Translations under genes and position numbers: made by a program
Shown: piece by piece, positions 6,405 to 13,637 of the stretch
Layout of the letters: every line of letters starts with the position of its first letter
Numbering within the stretch: position 1 is the stretch's first letter
Notes under the pieces: model-generated
The model's database searches: none
What the model was told of the DNA's origin: nothing
What the model saw: only the letters and a program-made list of their open reading frames with translations
Source: Saprospiraceae bacterium
GTDB lineage: Bacteria; Bacteroidota; Bacteroidia; Chitinophagales; Saprospiraceae
Assembly: GCA_027031185.1 (NCBI GenBank)
Contig: JALVEF010000164.1
Span: 1-13,711 of the forward strand
Reading direction: 5' to 3'
DNA length: 13,711 nt

Positions 6405-7304
6405 ATGGAAACGAACTTTGCCGTAATTGATTTGGGATCCAATACATTCCATCTTTTGATTGTGCATCCCGTCTTGAACGGCTTTCGCGAGGTGTATCGG
6501 GAGCGGGTTTTCGTCGGTTTGGGGCGGGAGGCGGTATCACGTATCTCCGATGAGGCCCGGCATCGAGCCCTGGAAACGCTGAAAAAGTTCAAAAAGGCGT
6601 TGGATCAGTATGAGCCGGTGCGGTGCCGGGCCATCGGGACGGAGATGTTCCGGCAGGCGTCCAATGCCGGAGCGTTTATTGAGGAAGTAAAGCAACAGAC
6701 GGGGATTACCATAGAAATCATCTCGGGGCAGCAGGAAGCAGAGTACATCTTCGAGGCGGTGCGGCGGATTTTTCCCCGGGGCGATTATTTGGTGATGGAT
6801 ATTGGCGGAGGGAGTACGGAGTTTGTCTTGTATGCCGGCGGCCGGGTTCGTTTTTTGGATAGTTTTCCTGTCGGTATTCTGGCACTATACGAGCGCTTTC
6901 CGATAGGGGATCCCATCACGGAAGACGAGAAGCAGCGCATCCAGGCATATTTGACCGATGCCATGGCGCCGCTGCTGGATGAGGCCCTGGTGCACTATCC
7001 GGTGGTGGATATGATTGGTGCCGCCGGCGTGATAAATACCTACTTTGCGATGACGGGCACCCCCAAGGATACGTATCTGGATACAGAAGCGTTGTTGGAA
7101 GTTTTGGATCAGCTGATTCATACTACTTATGCGGAGCGCCTGCAAATGCCGCGCATCCCGATGGGCCGCAAAAAGTGGATCGTGATGACGTCGCTGTTTT
7201 TGGCTTTCGTTCTCCGGCGGACAAAGGTCAAAAGACTGTTGTATAGTCCAAACTCCTTGAAGGAAGGCGTGTTGTATGCTATGATTTCACAAGCGAAACA
7301 ATGA
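6405..7304 (+). CDS. Ppx/GppA-family exopolyphosphatase / guanosine pentaphosphate phosphatase
   Basis: A 299-residue protein of the ASKHA (actin/hexokinase-like) fold. FAVIDLGSNTFHLLIV (5-20) is the first phosphate-binding loop. AIGTEMFRQASNA (76-88) and IISGQQEAEYIFEAV (105-119) follow; E112 sits where the family has its catalytic glutamate. YLVMDIGGGSTEFVLY (128-143) is the second phosphate loop, followed by SFPVGILALYERF (153-165). At about 300 residues it is the short form without the C-terminal HD-like domain of E. coli Ppx and GppA. The family hydrolyses polyphosphate and/or pppGpp; sequence alone does not decide which. Its stop overlaps the ribA start by 4 bp (ATGA), so translation is probably coupled. 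Confidence 0.88.
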   Translation: METNFAVIDLGSNTFHLLIVHPVLNGFREVYRERVFVGLGREAVSRISDEARHRALETLKKFKKALDQYEPVRCRAIGTEMFRQASNAGAFIEEVKQQTGITIEIISGQQEAEYIFEAVRRIFPRGDYLVMDIGGGSTEFVLYAGGRVRFLDSFPVGILALYERFPIGDPITEDEKQRIQAYLTDAMAPLLDEALVHYPVVDMIGAAGVINTYFAMTGTPKDTYLDTEALLEVLDQLIHTTYAERLQMPRIPMGRKKWIVMTSLFLAFVLRRTKVKRLLYSPNSLKEGVLYAMISQAKQ

Positions 7305-7882
7305 AAAGACTGATTAAGGCAGAGTTGCCTACCGAATATGGAGAATTTGAGATTTTGGCTTACGCCAATGGGGAATCCGACCCGCGCCCGCACCTGGCGT
7401 TGGTGCACAAGCAATTGGACCTGTCCCGTCCGGTATTGACGCGCATTCATTCGGAATGCATTACCGGTGATGTTTTTGGCTCCCGGCGTTGCGATTGCGG
7501 GGAGCAGTTGGAGACGGCGCTCCGGCAGGTGGCAGCGGCGCATGGTATCGTGATTTACCTTCGCCAGGAAGGGCGGGGCATCGGCCTGATCAACAAACTG
7601 AAGTCCTACAATCTCCAGTCCCGGGGAATGGATACTTCGGATGCCAATGTCCATCTCGGCTTTGAGCCGGATCCGCGGCGCTATGACGATGCGGTCACCA
7701 TTCTAAAAGATATCGGTGTGAAAGACATTGAGCTGCTCACCAACAATCCATTGAAAATCAATGCGTTGGAGTCGTCAGGTGTGTTTGAGTCCATCACGAG
7801 GGTGCCGCTCATTATTCGCTCTACCGACTACAATCGCCACTATTTGGAGACCAAGAAAAACAAAATGGGCCATTGGCTTTGA
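7301..7882 (+). CDS. ribA: GTP cyclohydrolase II (riboflavin synthesis)
   Basis: A 193-residue enzyme that opens GTP to 2,5-diamino-6-ribosylamino-pyrimidinone 5'-phosphate, formate and pyrophosphate, the first committed step of riboflavin synthesis. HSECITGDVFGSRRCDCGEQ (50-69) contains the three zinc cysteines C53, C64 and C66. YLRQEGRGIGLINKLKSYNL (86-105) is the GTP-binding signature and includes the likely catalytic Tyr (Y103). FEPDPRRYDDAVTILKDIGV (121-140) carries the Asp/Arg pair (D124, R126). LLTNNPLKINALESSG and a YLETKKNKMGHWL end match the family. It is a stand-alone enzyme, not fused to DHBP synthase (RibB), which is not in the window. It is the last gene of the operon and its ATG lies in the stop of the phosphatase gene. 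Confidence 0.95.
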   Translation: MKRLIKAELPTEYGEFEILAYANGESDPRPHLALVHKQLDLSRPVLTRIHSECITGDVFGSRRCDCGEQLETALRQVAAAHGIVIYLRQEGRGIGLINKLKSYNLQSRGMDTSDANVHLGFEPDPRRYDDAVTILKDIGVKDIELLTNNPLKINALESSGVFESITRVPLIIRSTDYNRHYLETKKNKMGHWL

Positions 7883-7907
7883 CTTTGCTTTGTTGTGTAG
7901 CAGTTTC

Positions 7908-7920
7908 GCTCCTACGGAGC
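7908..7920. repeat. Short hairpin GCTCC-TAC-GGAGC after ribA
   Basis: Five-base stem with a three-base loop, 25 nt after the ribA stop, followed by TTGAAT as in the hairpin at 1990-2006. It is probably a diverged member of the same palindrome family. No T-run follows, so I do not call it a terminator. Confidence 0.45.
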
Positions 7921-7960
7921 TTGAATTTCGGTTGGACTTTGGGCTACTTTGTCGGCTGAT

Positions 7961-8036
7961 GGGGCTAAAGCCCCGATTGTTTTTTGGCACTTTTGTCCGT
8001 TGGCTGAAGCCAACGGCAAAGTCGGCTAAAGCTGAC
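7961..8036. repeat. Three consecutive hairpins with a CT-AA/GA-AG core
   Basis: 7961-7974 (GGGGCT-AA-AGCCCC), 7997-8016 (CCGTTGGCT-GA-AGCCAACGG) and 8021-8036 (GTCGGCT-AA-AGCTGAC, one G-T pair). All share the CTRAAG centre while their outer stems differ. This is a second palindrome family, distinct from the GAA-loop hairpins at 1888-2006. Confidence 0.7.
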
Positions 8037-8116
8037 AGCAATGCAGAGCAAGGAAACTATAGTCACAGGTTCAGATAATCTTTCCGGTTCCTGCCGGCTA
8101 AAGCTGACAGCAATGC
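8023..8116 (+). repeat. 22-bp exact direct repeat, two copies
   Basis: Positions 8023-8044 and 8095-8116 are identical (CGGCTAAAGCTGACAGCAAT, then GC) and 72 bp apart. Each contains half or all of a CTAAAG hairpin. The sequence between them (8045-8094) shows nothing recognisable. Confidence 0.75.
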
Positions 8117-8230
8117 CGAACACCTTCCCGCCCGCCGGCACACCACTTGTACCAAAAAATAAGAGACGGTCCCGCACTTACCTGCCCCAGGTGCGGGTTA
8201 TACTCGTCACGAACAGGTTTGGGACTTGGG

Positions 8231-8335
8231 AATGTCGAACACCGATTAACGAATGAAGATTTGAGAAGTGGGCGTTTCGAATAGCTCAGGGATTCCTTCT
8301 AAAATCTCAAATCGGTGTTCCTTGTTCGATATTCA
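8231..8335. repeat. Imperfect inverted repeat with GAACACCGATT core
   Basis: The plus strand at 8231-8269 reads AATGTCGAACACCGATTAAC and continues through GATTTGAGAAG. The minus strand of 8292-8335 reads AATATCGAACAAGGAACACC, then GATTTGAGATTTTAGAAGG. The arms align with two gaps of 6-7 nt. The ATCGAACAAGGAACACCGATT type of sequence looks like a dispersed non-coding repeat of Bacteroidota. About 22 nt separate the arms. Confidence 0.6.
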
Positions 8336-8360
8336 ATCGTCCCAAAAAATCGCTTGGAGC

Positions 8361-8419
8361 AAATCTGTTTTGGGTGCTCCCGTTTTTGGTGCAATAACAG
8401 CAGGTACCAAAACAGTTAT
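8361..8419. repeat. Second compact two-ended inverted repeat (GTAAC family)
   Basis: The left arm (8365-8388) reads CTGTTTTGGGTGCTCCCGTT. The right arm read on the minus strand (8419-8393) begins ATAACTGTTTTGGTACCTGC. As at 1772-1828, one arm has the GTGCTCC type and the other the GTACC(T/C)GCTG type, so both copies keep the same asymmetry and the same orientation. It is more diverged than the 1772 copy and shows no obvious target duplication. Confidence 0.65.
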
Positions 8420-8435
8420 GTTGTATAAAGCCCGG

Positions 8436-8478
8436 GCTGCCGCTTTTCGTGCCGCTACCCGGCACGAAAAGCGGCAGC
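8436..8478. repeat. Perfect 19-bp hairpin upstream of the protease gene
   Basis: Arms 8436-8454 (GCTGCCGCTTTTCGTGCCG) and 8460-8478 are exact complements around the loop CTACC. An outer pair AAAGCCC (8427-8433) / GGGCTTT (8489-8495) could extend it. The sequence after it is T-rich but has no clean T-run. It may end stray transcription before the protease gene, or be another mobile palindrome. Confidence 0.6.
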
Positions 8479-8651
8479 TTTGCCTTTTGGGCTTTGACTA
8501 TGACCGGACATTTGTGGTTAAGTCCGCCGGGCTGTGCACCTTTTGGCCTGCCGGTGCGTTTCAAATGTTATCCCTTTCGATACCCGGATCCTTTTCGCAA
8601 ATGAGAAGGACGTAAACCGCAACCATTGAACAGTTTCACCAAATCAAAACC

Positions 8652-11600
8652 ATGAAAAAAAAACTGTACCTGATGTGCTTATTATTGGCGGCTACCGGTC
8701 TGCACGGTCAAGATTATTGGCATCCGGTCGAGGAGGTCTCCCTGTCAGCCCAAACCGGCATGCGCCGGATTGTTCCCCAAAAATATCGCACGTATGCCCT
8801 CGACTATACCGGTGCGCGCGATTATCTGATGCAGATACCGGTAACCAAGCCGGCGGCTACGCCGGCAAACTTTCCTTTTACCATTCCGGGGCCGGACGGC
8901 CAATACCGGACGTTCGTGCTGGAAGATGCGCATGTATTCGCTCCGGGCCTGCAAGCCAAATATCCGGATATCCGGGCCTTCAAGGGCTATGACAAAGCGG
9001 ATCCGGCCCGTGAGGTGCGCTTGGAGATATCACCGCAAGGCTTTCACGCCATGGTATTTGACCCGGCGGGCCAATGGTTTATTGACCCGTATGCGGCGTC
9101 TGATGTCCATCACTATGTCGTGTACTACAAGCGCGATTATCACCCGGCTGGCAAGAGCTTTCACTGTGCCGTAGATGACTATAAGCCTGCTCCGGCTGTC
9201 GCATCGGCCGGTTTGCGGAGTGGAGATAATCTCCGCCGTGAATACCGCCTGGCATTGGCCTGTACGGGCGAGTACGCGCAGTTTCACGGGGGAACGGTTG
9301 CAAGTGCCCTGGCGGCTATGAACACTTCCATGAACCGCCTCAACGGTGTCTATGAGCGGGAGGTGGGCATCCACATGACAATGGTGGACAACAACGACCA
9401 AATCATCTTTCTGAATGGCGCCACAGACCCCTATACCAATAACGATGGGGCGACGATGCTGGATGAAAACCAAACCACTATTGACAACATCATCGGTACG
9501 GCCAATTATGACATAGGCCATGTGTTCAGTACGGGTGGCGGCGGCATCGCTCGTCTCCAGTCGCCTTGTTCGCCGTCCAAGGCCAAAGGTGTCACGGGCT
9601 CGTCCCAACCGGTCGGCGATCCGTTTGACATTGACTATGTGGCCCATGAAATGGGGCATCAGTTTGGAGCCAACCACACCCAAAACAATGACTGCAACCG
9701 TGTGTCCGGCCAGGCCTTTGAGCCTGGGAGTGCTTCTACCATTATGGGCTATGCCGGAGTTTGCTTTCCCAATGTGCAAAACCACAGCGACGACTACTTC
9801 CATGCAGGTAGTCTGGAAGAAATCAACAACTTCATCCAAAACAACGGCAATTGCAGTGTCAATCAAGATATTGGCAATACGCCGCCGGTGGTGTCGAATG
9901 TCAGCAACTATATCATCCCCAAGTCCACGCCCTTTGTGCTGACGGCTCAGGCTTCCGACGCAGATGGCGACAGCCTGACCTATTGCTGGGAACAGATGGA
10001 TCCGGAGTTTGCACCGATGCCGCCGGAGAATACGTCGGTGGTAGGGCCTCTGTTCCGGTCGTTTACGCCCACGCCATCGCCGCGGCGCTTCTTTCCGCGG
10101 ATGCAGGACCTCCTGAACAATGCGTCGCCGACGTGGGAAGTCCTGCCGGCCGTGACCCGCGACCTGAAATTCCGGGCGACGGTACGGGACAATCATCCCA
10201 ATCGCGGCTGTACGGCGGAGACCAATATGGTGGTGACGGTCACGGCCGATGCCGGCCCCTTTGTCGTGACGCAGCCCAATACCAATGTCAGTTGGCCGGC
10301 GTATTCGTATCAGACCGTGACCTGGGACGTGGCCGGCACGAACCAACCGCCCGTATCCGCGAGTACCGTGGACATTATCTTGTCGCTTGATGGCGGCAAT
10401 AGCTTTTCGGATACGCTGGCACAAGACGTGCCGAATACAGGCAGCTATCAGGTGTTATTACCCAATCAGACGACTGCGCAGGCGCGCATTATGGTCATCG
10501 GTCACAACCATATCTTCTTTGATATCAGCGACCAAAACTTTACCATCGGCCAGGCGCAGCCCGGTTTTCACCTGTCGGTGGCCCAAAATACGTCGTCGGC
10601 CTGTACTCCTGCTTCCTTGACTTTCAATATGAACGTGGAGTCCATCTCCGGATTTACGGATACCGTTTCCCTGACGGCCCAGAATGTGCCTTCCGGCATG
10701 GCGGTCTCTTTCTCATCCAATCCCGTGACGCCGCCGGCCACCGTCACGGTCACCGCCCAATTGATGAACGGCTTGTCCGAAGGCATGCACGAGATTCAAA
10801 TCTTGGGTACGAGCGGCAACCTGACCGACCAGACCGGCATCAGCATCTTTTCAGCATCCGGGCCGCCGGCGCCGGCTGTTTTGATGGCTCCCGCCGACGG
10901 TGCTACGGACGTAGATTTGCAGCCCTTGTTTACCTGGAACGGTGGCATGGTGACGGCCTATACGATTGAGATTTATGCCGATCCCCAATTGCAAAATCTC
11001 GTGGTATCGGCCAATACCGGTACGACCGAATCGTATCAAATGACCACTTCGCTCATTCCGTCACAGACTTATTATTGGCGGGTAAAATCCGACAATCCCT
11101 GTGGTCAAAATGTGTACTCATCTACTTTCTCCTTCACTACAAAACCCATCTTTTGTGAGACCATTAATGCCGCGGATGTACCGGTAACCATACCTGCCGA
11201 TGCAGACACTACCGTGTCGTCCACGATTACGATCCCCAGTGGCGGGGCCATCACTTCAATAAAGGTCAAGGATCTGGATATCACACATACGTACATCAGC
11301 GATTTGGTTATCAAACTCCTCAGCCCTGACAATACGTCCGTAATTCTGCTGAATCAAGTCTGCGGCAGCGATGACAATATGTGGTTGAGTTTTTCGGATG
11401 ATGCGCCCAATGCCTACGGTGCCATCCCGTGTCCGCCCACCAGCGGCGATGTCTATCATCCGTATGGCAATCTCAACGACTTTCTCGGCAAAGAGGCGGC
11501 CGGCACCTGGACGTTGGAAGTGCAGGATGTGTTTACCGCCGATGGCGGTACGATCAACGGCTGGAGTCTGGATGTGTGTTATGTAGCTGCAGGTTTGAGC

Positions 11601-13337
11601 GTAAGCGTCACCACCACGGATGTCTCTTGTCACGGCGGCAGCGACGGTACTGCAACTGCCACTACTGTCGGCGGTACGGCTCCCTACACGTATGCTTGGA
11701 GCGGGGGGAGTAACCAAAACCTGCCGGCGGGCAATTATTCCGTCACGGTGACCGATGCCAACGGTCAGACGGCGGCAACGGCTTTCGTCATCAACGAACC
11801 GGATCCCGTGGTCATCACCGGCACGGTGACTAATGCTTCTCCCGGCAATGCTGACGGAGCTATTGACATTAGTGTCAGCGGAGGTTGTTCGCCCTATCTA
11901 TATGCCTGGAGCAACGGCTCTACTTCCGAAGATATCTCTGGTGCGGCTTACGGCACTTATTCGGTGACGGTGACGGATTGTCATAGTTGTCAAGCTATAG
12001 ACAGCTTTACCGTGGGCGAGTCCTGTGGTATTCCGACCGGCTTGTCGGTGACGATTCAGTCGCCCACATCGGCTATGATTTCCTGGGATGCCGTCAATGG
12101 CGCCACTTCGTATGAGGTGCAATACCAGGAAGCGGGTATGCCCTGGCAATCCCAGACGACCAGCAACAATTCCATCGTCCTGACAGGACTGACGTCTCAG
12201 GCAGAATACTTTTACAAGGTGCAGGCCCACTGTCAGGGCGGCTGGTCGGCTTTTTCGCCGGTGAAAAGCTTTACCATGCCGGCGCCGTGTGATGCACCGC
12301 TCAATGCCTCGGCAACGACCGTAACTGCCACAGCGGCTACCATCACCTGGAATGCCGCTCCGAATGCATCGGGCTATCTGGTCAACTATCGTCCTGCCGG
12401 AACGACAACCTGGCTCAGTACGACGGTTACCACTAACCAAGTCCAATTGTCGGGACTGATGAGCAATACGACGTATGAATGCCGCATTAAGACCGAATGC
12501 GGGAGCTTTGACTCCGGCTTTGGGGACTTGTTGATATTTACGACGATGCAGGCTTGTGGCCCGCCGTCCGATGTCGTCGCCGAAGTGGTCTCTTACACTG
12601 CTTTCAAATTGGATTGGTCGCCGGTACCCGGTGCCACGGCTTATTCCGTGCGACACCGCCCAACAGGGACGGCTAATTGGACCAGTCAGGATTTGACGGC
12701 ACCGCCGGTGACCGTCAGCGTGTCGGATGGCGGTACGTATGACTATCAGGTACAAACCAAGTGTGGCGGGGCTTGGTCGGCATTCACCGATACGGCACAG
12801 ATTGCGTTGCCTGACGGGTGCACGGTGGACAGTGTGCAGGTGACAGCCGTCACGCAGACGACGTTTTCACTCGCTTGGATACCTACGACAGGGGCCGGTC
12901 AGTACCGGGTACGTTACCGGGTCAGTGGCTCACAGGACAGTTGGGCGGAATTGATTGTGGCCAATGCAACCGCCATTGTGATGAATCTGACTCCGAACAC
13001 GTCTTACGATGTGTATGTACAGGCCTCCTGTGCGCTGGGCTGGGGTGCGAAGTCTTCGACATTGGTAATATGGACCATGCCGATGGGTGTGGATCAAGGC
13101 GCGCCGGCTCCCGGCTTTGTCTTTTATCCCAATCCGGCGCATGATTATCTGACGGTGAAGTTTGACATGCGCCCGGTTCGTGTCCATCTCTACGATGTGC
13201 TGGGGCGCCGGCTGAGGACGTATCCGGGAAAAACGGAGATGCAGATAGCCACCGGTCATCTGGAGCCGGGCATGTATTTGCTGGTAGTGGAATACGCAGG
13301 CGGCGGGGTGCGCCATGCACGTTTTATGGTGCGCTGA
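8652..13337 (+). CDS. Secreted reprolysin-like metalloprotease with P-domain, SprB-like repeats, FN3 domains and T9SS sorting domain
   Basis: A 1561-residue modular exported protease. Residues 1-20 are a signal peptide (MKKKLYLMCLLLAATGLHGQ). About 21-195 look like a propeptide. The catalytic domain (about 197-405) holds the zinc site HEMGHQFGANH (H332, E333, H336, H342) and a Met-turn STIMGYA (M365), as in metzincins of the reprolysin type. Next come Ig-like segments (about 409-735), an FN3-like domain (739-833), a P-domain of the proprotein-convertase type (about 838-978), one SprB-type repeat (about 984-1050), a diverged second one (1053-1122), and four FN3 domains beginning near C1125, C1213, C1302 and C1390. 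The last about 75 residues (from FVFYPNPAHDYLTVKF to MYLLVVEYAGGGVRHARFMVR) are a T9SS type A sorting domain. It should cross the inner membrane by Sec and the outer membrane by T9SS, then be attached to the surface or released. The substrate is unknown. The ATG at 8652 precedes a clean signal peptide. Monocistronic by position. Confidence 0.93.
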   Translation: MKKKLYLMCLLLAATGLHGQDYWHPVEEVSLSAQTGMRRIVPQKYRTYALDYTGARDYLMQIPVTKPAATPANFPFTIPGPDGQYRTFVLEDAHVFAPGLQAKYPDIRAFKGYDKADPAREVRLEISPQGFHAMVFDPAGQWFIDPYAASDVHHYVVYYKRDYHPAGKSFHCAVDDYKPAPAVASAGLRSGDNLRREYRLALACTGEYAQFHGGTVASALAAMNTSMNRLNGVYEREVGIHMTMVDNNDQIIFLNGATDPYTNNDGATMLDENQTTIDNIIGTANYDIGHVFSTGGGGIARLQSPCSPSKAKGVTGSSQPVGDPFDIDYVAHEMGHQFGANHTQNNDCNRVSGQAFEPGSASTIMGYAGVCFPNVQNHSDDYFHAGSLEEINNFIQNNGNCSVNQDIGNTPPVVSNVSNYIIPKSTPFVLTAQASDADGDSLTYCWEQMDPEFAPMPPENTSVVGPLFRSFTPTPSPRRFFPRMQDLLNNASPTWEVLPAVTRDLKFRATVRDNHPNRGCTAETNMVVTVTADAGPFVVTQPNTNVSWPAYSYQTVTWDVAGTNQPPVSASTVDIILSLDGGNSFSDTLAQDVPNTGSYQVLLPNQTTAQARIMVIGHNHIFFDISDQNFTIGQAQPGFHLSVAQNTSSACTPASLTFNMNVESISGFTDTVSLTAQNVPSGMAVSFSSNPVTPPATVTVTAQLMNGLSEGMHEIQILGTSGNLTDQTGISIFSASGPPAPAVLMAPADGATDVDLQPLFTWNGGMVTAYTIEIYADPQLQNLVVSANTGTTESYQMTTSLIPSQTYYWRVKSDNPCGQNVYSSTFSFTTKPIFCETINAADVPVTIPADADTTVSSTITIPSGGAITSIKVKDLDITHTYISDLVIKLLSPDNTSVILLNQVCGSDDNMWLSFSDDAPNAYGAIPCPPTSGDVYHPYGNLNDFLGKEAAGTWTLEVQDVFTADGGTINGWSLDVCYVAAGLSVSVTTTDVSCHGGSDGTATATTVGGTAPYTYAWSGGSNQNLPAGNYSVTVTDANGQTAATAFVINEPDPVVITGTVTNASPGNADGAIDISVSGGCSPYLYAWSNGSTSEDISGAAYGTYSVTVTDCHSCQAIDSFTVGESCGIPTGLSVTIQSPTSAMISWDAVNGATSYEVQYQEAGMPWQSQTTSNNSIVLTGLTSQAEYFYKVQAHCQGGWSAFSPVKSFTMPAPCDAPLNASATTVTATAATITWNAAPNASGYLVNYRPAGTTTWLSTTVTTNQVQLSGLMSNTTYECRIKTECGSFDSGFGDLLIFTTMQACGPPSDVVAEVVSYTAFKLDWSPVPGATAYSVRHRPTGTANWTSQDLTAPPVTVSVSDGGTYDYQVQTKCGGAWSAFTDTAQIALPDGCTVDSVQVTAVTQTTFSLAWIPTTGAGQYRVRYRVSGSQDSWAELIVANATAIVMNLTPNTSYDVYVQASCALGWGAKSSTLVIWTMPMGVDQGAPAPGFVFYPNPAHDYLTVKFDMRPVRVHLYDVLGRRLRTYPGKTEMQIATGHLEPGMYLLVVEYAGGGVRHARFMVR

Positions 13338-13344
13338 TGCTATC

Positions 13345-13384
13345 GCTCCGCCTTGTGCGCACGCCCGTGCGCACAAGGCGGAGC
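13345..13384. terminator. Perfect 18-bp hairpin just after the protease stop; candidate terminator
   Basis: Arms 13345-13362 (GCTCCGCCTTGTGCGCAC) and 13367-13384 are exact complements around the loop GCCC. It begins 7 nt after the TGA. The stem is strong enough to stop or protect a transcript, but TTGTATG rather than a T-run follows. It loosely resembles the hairpin at 8436-8478 (both begin GCT, then CCGC), so it could equally be a repeat element. Confidence 0.5.
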
Positions 13385-13407
13385 TTGTATGACGGTATTC
13401 CTAATTT

Positions 13408-13567
13408 ATAACTCTTTAGGTGCCCGCTGTCTTTGTGCTAAAATGGCCTTTTTGCCCCTGTTTTTGCCACAAATAAACTCGTAAACCGGTTTGATCTGTA
13501 CATACACCTTCGGCATACACAAAAATGCCTATTTTATCCCTAAAAACAGGAGCACCCAAACAGTTAC
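13408..13567. mobile_element. 160-bp MITE-like element with imperfect terminal inverted repeats
   Basis: The left end reads ATAACTCTTTAGGTGCCCGC, then TGTCTTTGTGCTAAAATGG. The right end on the minus strand reads GTAACTGTTTGGGTGCTCCT, then GTTTTTAGGGATAAAATAGG. The two ends align over about 45 nt at roughly 70-75% identity by eye. The same 7-mer CCTAATT lies on both sides (13400-13406 and 13568-13574), as a target-site duplication would. The interior has no gene, so any movement would depend on a transposase elsewhere. Termini beginning GTAA recall IS66-family ends, but the family assignment is a guess. Confidence 0.6.
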
Positions 13568-13574
13568 CCTAATT

Positions 13575-13637
13575 GTAACTGTTTAGGTGCCCGCTGTTTT
13601 TGCGCTAAAATGGCCTTTTTGCCCCTGTTTTTGCCTT
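13575..13637 (+). repeat. Single L-type end of the GTAAC family, first tandem copy
   Basis: GTAACTGTTTAGGTGCCCGC followed by TGTTTTTGCGCTAAAATGG and CCTTTTTGCCCCTGTTTTTGCC. It matches 13408-13468 over about 60 nt with only a few changes. It starts right after the CCTAATT that closes the preceding element and is directly followed by another copy in the same direction. Confidence 0.75.

Larger units (their letters stand above)
7883..8651. other. Repeat-rich gap between ribA and the metalloprotease gene
   Basis: About 770 bp without a credible gene; the short open frames are repeat sequence. It holds hairpins with a CTAAAG/CTGAAG core (7961-8036), a 22-bp direct repeat (8023-8044 and 8095-8116), a 39-44-nt inverted repeat (8231-8335), a GTAAC-family inverted pair (8361-8419) and a 19-bp perfect hairpin (8436-8478). 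A weaker hairpin is at 8171-8197 (CCCGCAC/GTGCGGG). From 8480 to 8651 I see no strong structure and no confident promoter for the protease gene. Confidence 0.7.

Noticed and set aside
8171..8197. Terminator or riboswitch (CCCGCAC/GTGCGGG hairpin)
   Set aside because: It has a 7-bp stem with a loose interior, lies about 290 nt after ribA and 450 nt before the protease, and lacks a T-run or any riboswitch core I recognise.
8268..8615. 115-residue open frame in the gap before the protease
   Set aside because: It covers the inverted repeat, the GTAAC pair and the perfect hairpin, so it is translated repeat DNA without any family signal.
9030..10424. 464-residue open frame on the minus strand inside the protease gene
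   Set aside because: Antisense shadow of a long GC-rich coding frame; Arg/His/Ile-rich composition, no motif, and the plus-strand frame has clear catalytic residues here.
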